Shown here: positions 1-10,157 of the stretch, in pieces
How the letters are laid out: the number at the start of each line of letters is the position of its first letter
Numbering within the stretch: position 1 is the first letter of the stretch
Notes under the pieces: generated by a model
The model's database searches: none
Seen by the model: the letters and a program-made list of their open reading frames with translations, nothing else
What the model was told of the DNA's origin: nothing
Made by a program: the position numbers and the translations under genes
Source: Megaustenia siamemsis
Lineage: Eukaryota; Mollusca; Gastropoda; Stylommatophora; Ariophantidae
Reading direction: 5' to 3'
Assembly: GCA_032433765.1 (NCBI GenBank)
Contig: JAVIAB010000049.1
Coordinates: 21,270,779-21,334,778, forward strand
DNA: 64,000 nucleotides

Positions 1-120
1 TATCAACCAACATAGAACTGGAGTCGTCAGTCGCTGGACACCGCGGGACTTGGTGAGCAGGGGATCTGAGCACCTATGGGCATGTTCGGAGTGCAATGAT
101 GATGACCTGCAAATAACTTA
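1..120 (+). mobile_element. LINE-G 3' tail fragment
   Basis: This stretch matches the end of the element at 10840-10960 almost base for base, including the words 'cagtcgctggacac' and 'catgttcggagtgcaatgat'. It carries one copy of the sequence that is amplified as a 72-bp unit at 10895-12978. The tail ends in a short ATG/TGA-rich run, as several LINE tails here do. No open frame of note is present, and the left edge is cut by the window start. Confidence 0.7.
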
Positions 121-351
121 ATAAACCAGTTCAAAACAGGCAAAATAACCAGGAAGGTAAAGAGTTACACTAATTTTGCAATATCAACGAAAACAATGTC
201 CACAAAACATCATTAGTCGTCTTTTAAGGCATGCGTGGCTGGTGACAAAAGTTCTATTCATTCTCTTATTTTTACGTGATCATGGCAAAGGTAGCCACAC
301 AGATGATATACGCGGGCTACGTTCTACAGGCGGCATGTAACATGATGATGG

Positions 352-740
352 TACGGGAATATCATCATCATCGAGTGCCTTCTCCGCAACGAAGGTTGGC
401 TACCATGGATCGCCATTCTACTCTGTTTCTTGCTTTGATGGTGCAGGCTGTCATAGATTGACTTGTCCATCTTTTGATGTTACACGTCCATGTTAGTCTT
501 GGTCTGCCTCTGCCTCTGCCTCTTTTACCTTGTATTTTCACTTCTAAGATTATTTTTAGTAGGCTATTGTGTCTTTTAACATGCCACAAAAATTTCATTT
601 GTCTTGTCTTAATTGTATTTAGTAGTTCTCTTTTCATTTTTAGTTGTTTTAAAACTTCATCGTTTGTTTTCTTTTCTTTCCATCCAATTCTACCATACTC
701 TTTTATATATCCACATTTCAAAGGCTTCAATTTTTCAAAA
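352..740 (-). mobile_element. LINE-B reverse transcriptase C-terminal remnant, 5'-truncated
   Basis: Read on the minus strand, this is the end of a non-LTR reverse transcriptase ORF. It has a basic stretch rich in K/R, a GRGRGRPRLTW motif and the terminal VANLRCGEGTR segment, then a (GATGAT) tail at about 355-370. Long parts stay open (a 168-residue frame covers 368-874), but the alignment with the better copy at 23358-23990 needs frameshifts. The catalytic half is missing. The element is inactive and typical of 5'-truncated LINE insertions. Confidence 0.8.
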
Positions 741-934
741 CAGGGATATAGTAAAGAAATGTGTTTGTAATGAACATCTACTGGTGTGTGCCCAAATAAG
801 TTGATCAAGACCACGCTGTTGTTGCCCTCTGTTAGAGTGGGTATTGCTGGTAAGGCAATATGAACATGAAGCACTCTTTAAGCATATGCTGAAATCTGAG
901 ATTTGATATTATGTTAAACTCTTTCCATACGTTT

Positions 935-1240
935 CGACGCACTGTACGTCACGCCAATTTCAATCGCGTATGTTTAGCCGCACAGTGCGTCACGCCAATT
1001 TCAATCGCGTATGTTTAGCCGCACAGTGCGTCACGCCAATTTCAATCGCGTATGTTTAGCCGCACAGTGCGTCACGCCAATTTCAATCGCGTATGTTTAG
1101 CCGCACAGTGCGTCACGCCAATTTCAATCGCGTATGTTTAGCCGCACAGTGCGTCACGCCAATTTCAATCGCGTATGTTTAGCCGCACAGTGCGTCACGC
1201 CAATTTCAATCGCGTATGTTTAGCCGCACAGTGCGTCACT
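935..1240. repeat. 41-bp tandem array, about 7.5 copies
   Basis: The units are nearly identical and contain 'gccgcacagtgcgtcacg' and 'ccaatttcaatcgcgtatg'. Intact MITE copies carry two diverged versions of this unit next to the terminal inverted repeat, so the array grew from an existing subterminal duplication. Confidence 0.95.
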
Positions 1241-1364
1241 CTCAATTTGATTAGTGTAAATCGTCATCAAGCGATCTTATATTTGCATACCTTGTTATTA
1301 TCTTGGTATTGGTGCCATCTACATCCTTGCTCAATTATCTAAACATTCATTAATAATATGTTAT

Positions 1365-1899
1365 CATCATCATCAAGCACCATGCTTGCTGGCGTAGGTC
1401 ATCATGTCTCTCCACAACTGTCAATTTCTTGTTATTTATCATGTCTGTTGTTGACCTTCTGCCAAGCCATTCTCTTAAGATGTCTAATATCTTTTCTCTT
1501 TGTTTCCCTCTATCTCTTCGTCCCTCAATTTTCACAGTTGTCACAATACATTCCAACTGTTCTCTTCTCATTACATGGCCACATCATGATGATTGTTTCT
1601 TCCTAAAATATTGGAAATTAGCTCTCTCTTTGGTTCGGTCTCTTTCAGAACGTTGTCATTACTCCTCTTAGTTGCCCATGTTATTCGCAAAATTCTGATG
1701 TAAAACTACATTTCTATAGCCTCCGGTAATTTACTGGTCTGTTGTCCTATTGTCAATGATTCACATCCATATGTTAAGACCGGCTCCACATAACATTTAA
1801 GAACTATTTTTCTTGCTTTTATTGTCAAAAATGGATTGCACAGTATCTTCCCCATTTGTTGGAAAGCTTCTTTTGTCTGAGCCATTCTGCATCTCACCA
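1365..1899 (-). mobile_element. LINE-A 3' fragment inserted into the MITE
   Basis: On the minus strand this encodes parts of a LINE reverse transcriptase C-terminus: RCRMAQTKEAFQQMGK, a YGCES(L)TIGQQT segment, then RREQLECIVTTVKIEG and a tail of TGATGATG. It aligns with the plus-strand copy at 55785-56365. The 10-bp word 'aatatgttat' lies at both 1355-1364 and 1906-1915 and fits a target-site duplication in MITE sequence. Stops and frameshifts show that it is dead. Confidence 0.8.
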
Positions 1900-1905
1900 G
1901 TTTTA

Positions 1906-2275
1906 AATATGTTATGTGTTAGATAATTATAAATATGTTATGCGTTAGATAATTATAAATATGTTATGCGTTAGATAATTATAAATATGTTATGCGTTAG
2001 ATAATTATAAATATGTTATGCGTTAGATAATTATAAATATGTTATGCGTTAGATAATTATAAATATGTTATGCGTTAGATAATTATAAATATGTAATGTG
2101 TTAGATAATTATGAATATGTTATGCGTTAGATAATTATAAATATGTTATGCATTAGATAATTATAAATATGTTATGCGTTAGATAATTATAAATATGTTA
2201 TGCGTTAGATAATTATAAATATGTTATGCGTTAGATAATTATAAATATGTTATGCGTTAGATAATTATAAATATG
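1906..2275. repeat. 26-bp tandem array, about 14 copies
   Basis: The unit contains 'gttatgcgttagataatta' and varies little between copies. A single equivalent (gttatatgttagataaata) lies in the MITE copy near 44730-44750, so the array is an internal expansion of the MITE. It begins exactly at the right-hand target-site duplication of the LINE-A insertion. Confidence 0.95.
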
Positions 2276-2442
2276 GTGATTGATTATTTAAGCCATGAAA
2301 AGTTGTGTCTCTGAAATCTTCCGTTGCATTGATAATGAACCTTCATGCCAAAAGAGTAAAGAGCATTATCTCCGCACCTTGGACATAATCATAGATACTC
2401 CAATTCTCCCTTAGAAATACAGGGAACCCTATGCTTATATTG

Positions 2443-2916
2443 TCTTCTTCTACTTCTTCTATCTTTCAGCTCCCTGTGGAGCTTAGGTCTTCAACAAACA
2501 CTTTCCAAGTTCAACAAACACTTTCCACGCCGTTCTGTTTTTTGCCATTCTTTTAAGATCATTCCATGTCATCGCCATAATCTACATCTCTGCTTCTGTC
2601 TGTCTTCTCCGATATTTGTGTGGTCTTCCTCTTTGTCTTTTCCCTTGGGATTCCAAAAAAGGGTCTGTTGTGTAATACTCTCAGTTGGCTTCCGCAGTGT
2701 GTGTCCTATCCAGCGCCATCGTTTTCGCTGTATCCCTTTATCCACTGGTATTTTACCGGTACATTTACATAATTCTATGTTAGCGATTTTGTCCTGCCAT
2801 TTCCATCCCTTTATTCTGCTTAAGCATCCTTTAATGAATTTCTGTATCTTCATGATTGTCAGTTTTTTAGTTCTCCATATTTCACAGCCATATAATAGGA
2901 CTGACTTAACATTGGA
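2443..2916 (-). mobile_element. LINE-C reverse transcriptase C-terminus, 5'-truncated, next to receptor stop
   Basis: The minus strand reads VLLYGCEIW, then IKGCLSRIKGWKWQDK, KRWRWIGHTLRKP and a 3' tail of repeated AGA/AGT. It aligns with copies at 5870-6660 (+) and 25140-25597 (-). The insertion starts only about 6 bp beyond the stop codon of the receptor gene and in the same orientation, so it would form the receptor's 3' UTR. Near 2500-2530 an 18-bp stretch of the 3' end is duplicated, the same stretch that is amplified at 6665-7470. Frameshifts are present. Confidence 0.8.
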
Positions 2917-2921
2917 TGCTT

Positions 2922-4076
2922 CTACCGTGCTTGAGGATAATTCGACACCTCAGCACCGCGAGCATATCGAGACAAAGACAGATTCACAGAGCTGCTTCTG
3001 TTCTGCCAATCTCTCTTCACACACAAACAACGTAATGCATCTTCTAAAAACTTGAACTTCTTGTTAACAGCCACGTAGACAACAAAGTTTCCCACGCTGT
3101 TCAAACACAACAAGAAAACACTAAACGTCATCAACAGCTTCCCTATGGTCTCTTCATTATTTATCTTGAGTATGTCTTTAATGTTTTCAGTTATAAATCC
3201 AAATATACTACACAAACTATACAGAATGCAAACACTGAGTAACGTTTTAGTAGTCCGTGTTGCCACCTTGTGGGATGCTAATTTATTCTCCCCTATACTT
3301 CTACATGCAGTAAGTCGTTTGCGTCTGTTGCTTATCACACTGACTTGAACTCCGATAACAACGGATCCAAAACAAACGAGAAACGTCGGGATCGTCGTTG
3401 TCACGTGATTAGTGATATGAGCCAGGTAGCCATACAATCCCACTTTGAAATCCTTATAAAATCTGTTCGTGTGTTTTACTTGACCAATCGAAACGCCGTT
3501 AATTATAACGTGTGTAAACTCTATCCATGATATTTTCTGATAAAGAAAACTTATGACACAGAGAAGAAACGTAAAACAAACCACGAACAACGTTCGCAGT
3601 GGCGTCACTATCGTTATGAAGGAAATGGGCATAAATATGGCAAATAGGCGCTCCCCCGTTATGAAAACGGGAATCAGAAGTGAGCAGTTAAGTCCATTCC
3701 ACTGAGCGAATGAAAGTATCAGGCCTAAAATAAAAAGCACGTAATTAATCAATTCAGAGAATCGGAAACCTCGGGGGCGGTTCTCTGACATGATATACTC
3801 GGGAAAATTGTTTTCTCCGAGAAGAAAGAGAATGTCAGAGACAGCCAAAGCGGCTAAGAGAATATTTGAACACTTTTTGAACCCCTGGCGAGTTATCAGG
3901 ATAATGCTGATGATGTTTCCAGCTATCCCTAGAATGGAGACGCAAGGTATGATCACGGTGTTCAACAAGCAAATGATTATATGGGTTAGTTCATCGTTGA
4001 AGACTGATGATTTTGTACCGGATGAACTGTTCAACGGTGTTGTTGATAAAGTAGTCATGATAGCTGTAGTCAACAT
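2922..4076 (-). CDS. Rhodopsin-class seven-transmembrane receptor, gastropod chemosensory-receptor-like
   Basis: A complete intronless frame of 384 residues. Visible hallmarks are: an N-terminal N-S-S glycosylation sequon (N16); TM1 about 33-62 with G50-x2-G-N54; TM2 about 70-88 with LAVSD (77-81); TM3 ending in E142-R143 in place of D/E-R-Y; TM4 about 161-180; TM5 about 225-249; basic loop 3 (NRRKR); TM6 about 276-299; and TM7 with NSVGNFVVY (326-334) in place of NPxxY. C350 and C352 are possible palmitoylation sites. The first Met is chosen because an in-frame TGA lies 12 nt upstream and an A is at -3. The divergent ER and NSxxN motifs resemble the large lineage-specific receptor families of gastropods, probably chemosensory, but the ligand is unknown. 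A neuropeptide receptor is the main alternative. A 26-bp array lies about 75 bp upstream and a LINE 6 bp downstream. The frame is intact, so a functional gene is likely. Confidence 0.88.
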   Translation of the reverse strand: MLTTAIMTTLSTTPLNSSSGTKSSVFNDELTHIIICLLNTVIIPCVSILGIAGNIISIILITRQGFKKCSNILLAALAVSDILFLLGENNFPEYIMSENRPRGFRFSELINYVLFILGLILSFAQWNGLNCSLLIPVFITGERLFAIFMPISFITIVTPLRTLFVVCFTFLLCVISFLYQKISWIEFTHVIINGVSIGQVKHTNRFYKDFKVGLYGYLAHITNHVTTTIPTFLVCFGSVVIGVQVSVISNRRKRLTACRSIGENKLASHKVATRTTKTLLSVCILYSLCSIFGFITENIKDILKINNEETIGKLLMTFSVFLLCLNSVGNFVVYVAVNKKFKFLEDALRCLCVKRDWQNRSSSVNLSLSRYARGAEVSNYPQAR

Positions 4077-4151
4077 CGTCAGGTCTCAGAGTAAACCAAA
4101 TGGTTTTGCAAATATTTTAAATGTTATATCCTTACAAATCTACCAGAGATA

Positions 4152-4625
4152 GTTCAAGAAAATGTACGATACCAAAATCTCACAAAAAAGTGCGATACCA
4201 AAATCTCACAAAAAAGTGCGATACCAAAATCTCAGAAAAATGTACGATACCAAAATCTCACAAAAATGTACGATACCAAAATCTCACAAAAATGTACGAT
4301 ACCAAAATCTTAGAAAAATGTACGATACCAAAATCTCATACAAATTTACGATACCAAAATCTCACAAAAATGTACGATACCAAAATCTCACAAAAATGTA
4401 AGATACTAAAATCTCACAAAAATGTAAGATACTAAAATCTAACAAAAATGTAAGATACTAAAATCTCACAAAAATGTACGATACTAAAATCTCACAAAAA
4501 TGTAAGATACTAAAATCTCACAAAAATGTAAGATACTAAAATCTCACAAAAATGTAAGATACTAAAATCTCACAAAAATGTAAGATACTAAAATCTCACA
4601 AAAATGTACGATGCCAAAATCTCAG
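4152..4625. repeat. 26-bp tandem array, about 18 copies, upstream of the receptor
   Basis: The unit contains 'aaaatctcacaaaaatgta' followed by 'cgatacc' or 'agatact'. Two subtypes are spatially sorted: the 'cgatacc' type lies nearer the gene and the 'agatact' type further away. The array sits in the proximal upstream region of the minus-strand receptor gene. Confidence 0.95.
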
Positions 4626-4789
4626 AGTCATTAGAAAAACTGGTCTCCACTATGAAAATGAAAAGGAATATTGTATTTTTCTGCTGCTAACATTTGAACA
4701 TGACCATATATGATGGTGTAAATATAAGCCCAAGCTGCTACGATCTCACAAAATAAATTAATAATGGTCTTTACTGATACAAATTATTA

Positions 4790-5005
4790 TAGAAGAATGC
4801 AATGGTGCACGTGATCCACTGCCCCGCTGGCTGAAAAGCCGGAGTACGGTGTTCAAAACTCGCGGTAGGCAGAAAGGATTTTTTTCTATCGGGGGGTGAA
4901 ATAAACATCCTGAGTCTCACACGTCGTGGCGACTGCTTGATCAAGCGGCCTTTATCCCTCTGGTTCTGTCGTGAGCCCCCACCCCCGACATACACCAACA
5001 ATGGT
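4790..5005 (+). mobile_element. SINE S4, tRNA-like head
   Basis: A possible B box (gtgttcaaaactcg) lies near 4850. It is followed by a body with 'gggtgaaataaacatcctga' and 'cctttatccctc' that is shared, in the same order, with 50697-50880. The A box is weak. Family membership rests on these two copies only. Confidence 0.5.
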
Positions 5006-5869
5006 AAAATGTGTCGTCAAGATATTTTATAGAAGAATGAATCTTGTCTCCTTCTTGTCTTGTGACTTTTCGATATTTATAATCAGTGAGCTATTATTAG
5101 GGTTGTCACGTGTCACGAACTTTTGTTTTATTGTAAAAATAAGGTGTAAAATATTCGACAAGTGAACATCAATGATGTGTCGAGTTTTTATTCGCGATGT
5201 CAAAGTTAAGAGCAAAACATGAACAAAAAATTATTATATTTATAAAAAATATATCCGTTTCAATAAATGTATGAGAATGTTGAAATGAAATATATGGAAA
5301 GCTTTGAATGAAACTAACTTGATAATTTCCTGATAATTCAAATCTAATTTAGAGATTCCGTGGCTCCCCGAATTGTTTTTTTTCTTAAATGTCGTGTTTC
5401 AGCAATTGTTAACGATTACACTAAACTTGTTCATGTTGGTTTCAAAGTTGTTTCGTTATCGATTACCTATTTATCTTTGTGCTCAGCCAATTTTATCTTT
5501 GTGCTCAGCCAATTTTATCTTTACACGTAAAAGCTGCTATTATTTATCGTTAAAGTAATAATTTTTGTAATTATTTAGTTTGCACTTTGAACTTTCAACT
5601 TAGCTAAACTTGCGATAGAGCAGTGGATAATTTCTTTTCTTTTTTTGTGTTCTTCTGTTGGGCACTTGTCGAATGATTGCTCGTGTAGTTTTTCTTTGAT
5701 CTTTCAAACGTGAATTTAAAAGAAAATTATTTTTAAAATTATTTAATGTCACTTTGAACAATAGATTTTGAAAACATATTTATTGGGAAGAAAAAGGTAG
5801 CATCGGTAATTGTCTTATTACTCCTACACGACATCAAACGAAAGGACATCAGTGAAATATGAAAATATA
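5006..5869. other. AT-rich DNA, no gene seen
   Basis: Only short frames without recognisable motifs occur. A small duplication, 'tatctttgtgctcagccaat', is repeated near 5470-5520. Confidence 0.6.
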
Positions 5870-7485
5870 TTGGACAGTTTAATTTCCTACATAGATGGAA
5901 TCTAGTGGTCACTGACCAAACAACTTGATGATTTAGACTTTGCTGATGGCATAGCTCTCCTATCACACAGCCATCAACAGATGCAGGATAAAATGAGTAT
6001 ATTAGATGAGAGATCACAACAGCTAGGACTGAAGATTAACAGAGATAAGACCAACATTATGAGAATTAATACAGTTGGCAATAACTAAATAAAAATAGGA
6101 CAAATACCTCTACTAGACTACAATCTTACATATATCTGGGCAGTAGTATAGACTAAGAGGGAGGAACAGAAAATGATACCAAAATAAGGATATCAAAAGC
6201 AAGAGGAACATTTGTTGCACTGAGAAACATGAAAGTCCAAATAAATTAGGTTAAATACAAAATTTAAATTTTCAACTCAAATGTTAAGGTGGTCCTATTA
6301 TATGGTTGTGAAACATGGAGGAACAACAAAATTGACAATCACGAAGGTACAGACTTTCATTAATGGATGTTTACGCAGAATAAAAGGATGGAAGTGGCAG
6401 GACAAAATCACTAACATAGGATTATGGAAATGTACCAGTCAAATACCAGTGGATAAAGAGATACAACGAAAACGATGGCGTTGGATAGGACACACACTGC
6501 GGAAACCAACTAAGAGTATTATACAACAGGCCCTTTTTTGGAATCCCCAGGGGAAAAGACAAAGAAGAAGACCAAGGAATTCTTGGAGAAGACATAAGCA
6601 GAGGTGAAGATGATGTGGAAGACATGGAATGATGGTAAAAGGATGGCAAGAAACAGAACTACTTGCAAAGTGTTTGTTGAAGACCTATGCTCCACGGGGA
6701 GCTGAAAGTGTTTCTTGAAGACCTATGCTCCACGGGGAGCTGAAAGTGTTTGTTGAAGACATATGCTCCACGGGGAGCTGAAAGTGTTTGTTGATGACCT
6801 ATGCTCCACACAGGGAGCTGAAAGTGTTTGTTGAAGACATATGCTCCACAGGGAGCTGAAAGTGTTTGTTGAAGACATATGCTCCACAGGGAGCTGAAAG
6901 TGTTTGTTGAAGACCTATGCTCCACAGGGAGTTGAAAGTGTTTGTTGAAGACATATGCTCCACAGGGAGTTGAAAGTGTTTGTTGAAGACCTATGCTCCA
7001 CGGGGAGCTGAAAGTGTTTGTTGAAGACATATGCTCCACATGGAGCTGAAAGTGTTTGTTGAAGACATATGCTCCACGGGGAGCTGAAAGTGTTTGTTGA
7101 AGACATATGCTCCACATGGAGCTGAAAGTGTTTGTTGAAGACATATGCTCCACATGGAGATGAAAGTGTTTGTTGAAGACCTATACTCCACATGGAGCTG
7201 AAAGTGTTTGTTGAAGACCTATACTTCACATGAAGCTGAAAGTGTTTGTTGAAGACCTATACTTCACATGGAGCTGAAAGTGTTTGTTGAAGACCTATAC
7301 TTCACATGAAGCTGAAAGTGTTTGTTGAAGACCTATACTTCACATGGAGCTGAAAGTGTTTGTTGAAGACCTATACTTCACATGAAGCTGAAAGTGTTTG
7401 TTGAAGACCTATGCTTCACATGGAGCTGAAAGTGTTTGTTGAAGACCTACACGCCACAGGGAGCTGAAAGATAGAAGGAAAAGAA
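5870..7485 (+). mobile_element. LINE-C reverse transcriptase remnant with expanded 3' end
   Basis: This is the longest LINE-C copy. It starts within the reverse transcriptase, just before the catalytic motif: QLDDLDFADGIALLSH at about 5920-5967, where the usual second catalytic Asp (FADD) is Gly. The segment INRDKTNIM follows, then several stops between 6085 and 6280. A readable C-terminus follows (FINGCLRRIKGWKWQDK, KRWRWIGHTLRKP, to about 6607). The 3' end is amplified into the 38-bp array at 6665-7470, and the normal tail (gatagaaggaaaagaa) resumes after it. The copy is inactive. Confidence 0.85.
6665..7470. repeat. 38-bp tandem array, about 21 copies, from LINE-C 3' end
   Basis: The unit holds 'gtgtttgttgaagac' plus 'ctccacggggagctgaaa'. 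The same sequence occurs once in LINE-C at 25155-25205 and about 1.5 times at 2470-2530, so the source is clear. 'Cacgggg' variants dominate on the left and 'cttcacatg' variants on the right. Minus-strand frames here (up to 164 residues) are by-products of the periodicity. Confidence 0.95.
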
Positions 7486-7905
7486 TGTAATTTCCTGGTA
7501 GCTGTTTTGTCTTCCTTAAATGTGTATCGGTCTATCACCGTCTTCACGTGAATGAGAGGACATCCGTTTAAGCTGAAGTTTGTAGACAATGAGCGTTACT
7601 TTAATTTCAAAGCGTCCTCTTTTTCCTCTTCACTTTCTCTTTTATTCCTTTAGTTGAACAAACTGCGTGTGCCACTTCGGCATCCTCTTCTGCAGCGGAC
7701 AAGCTTTCATATACATCTAGTCCTGAAATATCAGAAACAGGATGTTCGTCTTGTCTTGGTTCCTCCTAATTTGTTTGCAAATTTATTTGCAAATAATGCT
7801 ATGCAAATTTATTTCTGTGTGCAACATTTTTGTTCTTTAACACTTTCAGAGCTGGCTCTTTTGTTGTTGCTATTTTAAAATAATATATGTAATTCGGTCA
7901 CTGTT
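7486..7905. other. Unannotated AT-rich DNA
   Basis: No gene, SINE or clear repeat was recognised. 'Tatttgcaaa' and similar words give a low-complexity patch near 7780-7830. Confidence 0.5.
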
Positions 7906-8582
7906 GGTTACATTCATGGACTATATATGCAAGTTAGCCAACCAATCAGAAACAGGGGAGATCAACGAGCTTTTACTTGTAGACAATCAGGCAATAATAC
8001 ATGGCAAACATTGAAGACCTACAAGAATACTTTCATAGACTCAACGGCACAGGCAGAAAATACAATATGAAAATCAAAATCAACAAAACAGAAGTTATGA
8101 ATATGGTAAAAGAGTAACATAATATCACCATAACTATAGAAGCAAAAAGGGTAATTTACAAATCAATGTTTCTACCAACTCTGTGCTATCAGTGCCAGAA
8201 TTGGACGCTGGACTCTAGAACAATAAGAAAGATAACGACCACCGAAATGAAATGTGTCAGAAGAATGACAGGAAACAGCTTAAGGGACAGAGTAAGAAAC
8301 ACTGACCTGAGGAAGAAACTCGAAATTGAACCAGCCATCGATTACATAAAGAAACAACAGATAAATATGTTCGGCCACATAACAAGACAAAAAGAACTAA
8401 CAATGACTCAAAGAGCCTTAAATAAACGCTACGAAAACGTCAGATTAAGAGGAAGACCGAGAAAGAGATGGATAAAGGGAATACTAGAGTCACTAGGAGG
8501 AATAACATCAGAAGATGCCAACAGAAGAGCAAAGAATCGCAGATTGTATCTCCCCTCGACGCCAACGGCAGCAGAGGAAGGA
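7906..8582 (+). mobile_element. LINE-D reverse transcriptase remnant, copy 1
   Basis: The first part reads ETGEINELLLVDNQAIIH, recognisable as the motif normally read INELLFADDQ, with the catalytic FADD altered to LVDN. After a frameshift and stop, a 139-residue frame (8166-8585) gives FLPTLCYQCQNWTLDSRT, the C-terminal LRDRVRN and FGHITRQKE segments, and RLRGRPRKRWIKGILESL. It ends in LYLPSTP and a purine-rich (GAA) tail. The domain order matches the end of a LINE ORF2. The motif changes and frame breaks make it inactive. Confidence 0.85.
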
Positions 8583-8665
8583 TAGAAGAAGAAGAAGAAG
8601 AAAAGAAGAAGGAGAAGAGGAAGGAGAAGAAGAAGGAGAAGAGGAAGGAGAAGAAGAAGGAGAAT
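8582..8665. repeat. GAA/AGG purine tract
   Basis: This is a run of gaa and gag triplets at the 3' end of LINE-D copy 1, continuing directly into the next LINE-D copy. It is consistent with an expanded LINE tail. Confidence 0.85.
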
Positions 8666-8669
8666 AATA

Positions 8670-9815
8670 GGAACGATAGACGGCTTAAAACTAAAACAAG
8701 TTAATGGATTTAAATACCCAGGAAGTCGAGTGACAAACAACAATTCACAAACAGCAGAAATAGACCTAAGATGCAAACAAAGCTTGTCAAATAACTGGAC
8801 AGCTATCACCACTACTGTCCAACAAGGAAACAATAAAGGTAAAACAGGGACTCTACAATACAATCTTCATCCCAACGTTGTGCTACCAATGCCAGTCCTG
8901 GACTCTACAATACAATCTTCATCCCAACGTTGTGCTACCAATGCCAGCCCTGGACTCTACAATACAATCTTCATCCCAACGTTGTGCTACCAATGCCAGT
9001 CCCGGACTCTACAATACAATCTTCATCCCAACGTTGTGCTACCAATGACAGTCATGGACTATACAATACAATCTTCATCCCAACGTTGTGCTACCAATGC
9101 TAGTCCTGGACTCTACAATACAATCTTCATCCCAACGTTGTGCTACCAATGCTAGTCCTGGACTCTACAATACAATCTTCATCCCAACGTTGTGCTACCA
9201 ATGCCAGTCCTGGACTCTATAATACAATCTTCATCCCAACGTTGTACTACCAATGCCAGTCCTGGACTCTACAATACAATCTTCATCCCAACGTTGTGCT
9301 ACCAATGCCAGTCCTGGACTCTACAATACAATCTTCATCCCAACGTTGTACTACCAATGCCAGTCCTGGACTCTATAATACAATCTTCATCCCAACGTTG
9401 TGCTACCAATGCCAGTCCTGGACCCTAGATGCAAGAACAATAAGAAAAACAGCCTCTACCTAGATTAAAAGTGTTAGACGAATAGTAGGAAACACCCGAG
9501 AGATAAAATCAGAAAAGAAGAACTGAGAAAAAAGCTAGGGATAACCTCTGTCATAAAATATGTAAAGAAACAACAGCTAAAATGGGTTGGCTTCGTGACA
9601 AGGGAAAAGGATCAAAACACAACACAACGAGCCTTCAATAAACGTTGCGAGAACACCAGACCCAAGGGCCGACTACGAAAAAGGTGGATTAACGGAATTG
9701 TATAAACACTAGGTAACATAACAGCAGCAGAGACGAACACAAGAGCAAAGACCACAAATTATCTCCCCTCGACGCTGAAAGGCAAAGGAGGAAGAAAGAA
9801 GAAGAAGAAGATCAC
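8670..9815 (+). mobile_element. LINE-D remnant, copy 2, with internal 52-bp expansion
   Basis: It begins with VNGFKYPGSRVTNN, equivalent to the usual 'FKYLGS' segment, runs through LLSNKETI, and then enters the array at 8850. After the array the C-terminal part resumes at about 9425 with LDARTIRKTAST, the decayed basic region, 'cccctcgacgctgaaaggc' near 9766-9784 and a gaa-rich tail. It lies head-to-tail with copy 1. Frame breaks are numerous. Confidence 0.8.
8850..9425. repeat. 52-bp tandem array, about 11 copies, inside LINE-D coding sequence
   Basis: Each unit encodes, in one frame, YNTIFIPTLCYQCQSW, a conserved reverse transcriptase segment present once at 8166-8215 and in part at 35600-35640. 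The unit is not a multiple of three, so long frames such as 8730-9155 cycle through three readings of the same DNA and are not a protein family. Confidence 0.95.
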
Positions 9816-10157
9816 AGTAGTGCCCCCTTACAACATGCATTATCTAGCAAAAATTATAAACACTATTTTTTTTTTTTACATGGGGTGGGACTCCAGGTGG
9901 GACAGCATACGTTACATTACATAAATGTATAGCGACGTACATCAAGCCAGCTAGACAATTTGAAAACGAAAGTAAACAACCACTTCCGGCAGGGCACGCT
10001 ACAACCGCCACCTGTTAGGGATTCCCGGTGATATAGTCTGTTGGACCTACAAGTCACGCCAGGAATCAAGGCTTGTTAAATGAGATAATTTAGCAAATAT
10101 GAAGTGGGACTTATAGGTCCCGTCAAGGCTGAACGGACTAGCTGTTTAGGATTCTCT
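9816..10157. other. Unannotated DNA between LINE copies
   Basis: It contains a poly-T run at about 9868-9880 and a GC-richer patch near 9980-10040. No coding or RNA signature was recognised. Confidence 0.5.

Larger units (their letters stand above)
914..2360 (+). mobile_element. Composite MITE copy 1 (TTAA-type), expanded and interrupted
   Basis: The left end reads 'ttaaactctttccatacg' and the degraded right end is near 2347-2360. The same ordered landmarks occur in the 311-bp copy at 44537-44847: 'ctcaatttgattagtg', then 'atgttagataa', 'gattgatt', and 'cttccgttg'. This copy is about 1.45 kb because a subterminal segment was amplified (935-1240), a LINE-A fragment inserted (1365-1899), and a second internal segment was amplified (1906-2275). 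A TTAA flank and short terminal inverted repeats suggest a piggyBac-like non-autonomous element. That family assignment is inference. Confidence 0.75.

Noticed and set aside
3790..4152. 120-residue plus-strand frame
   Set aside because: Antisense shadow of the receptor gene.
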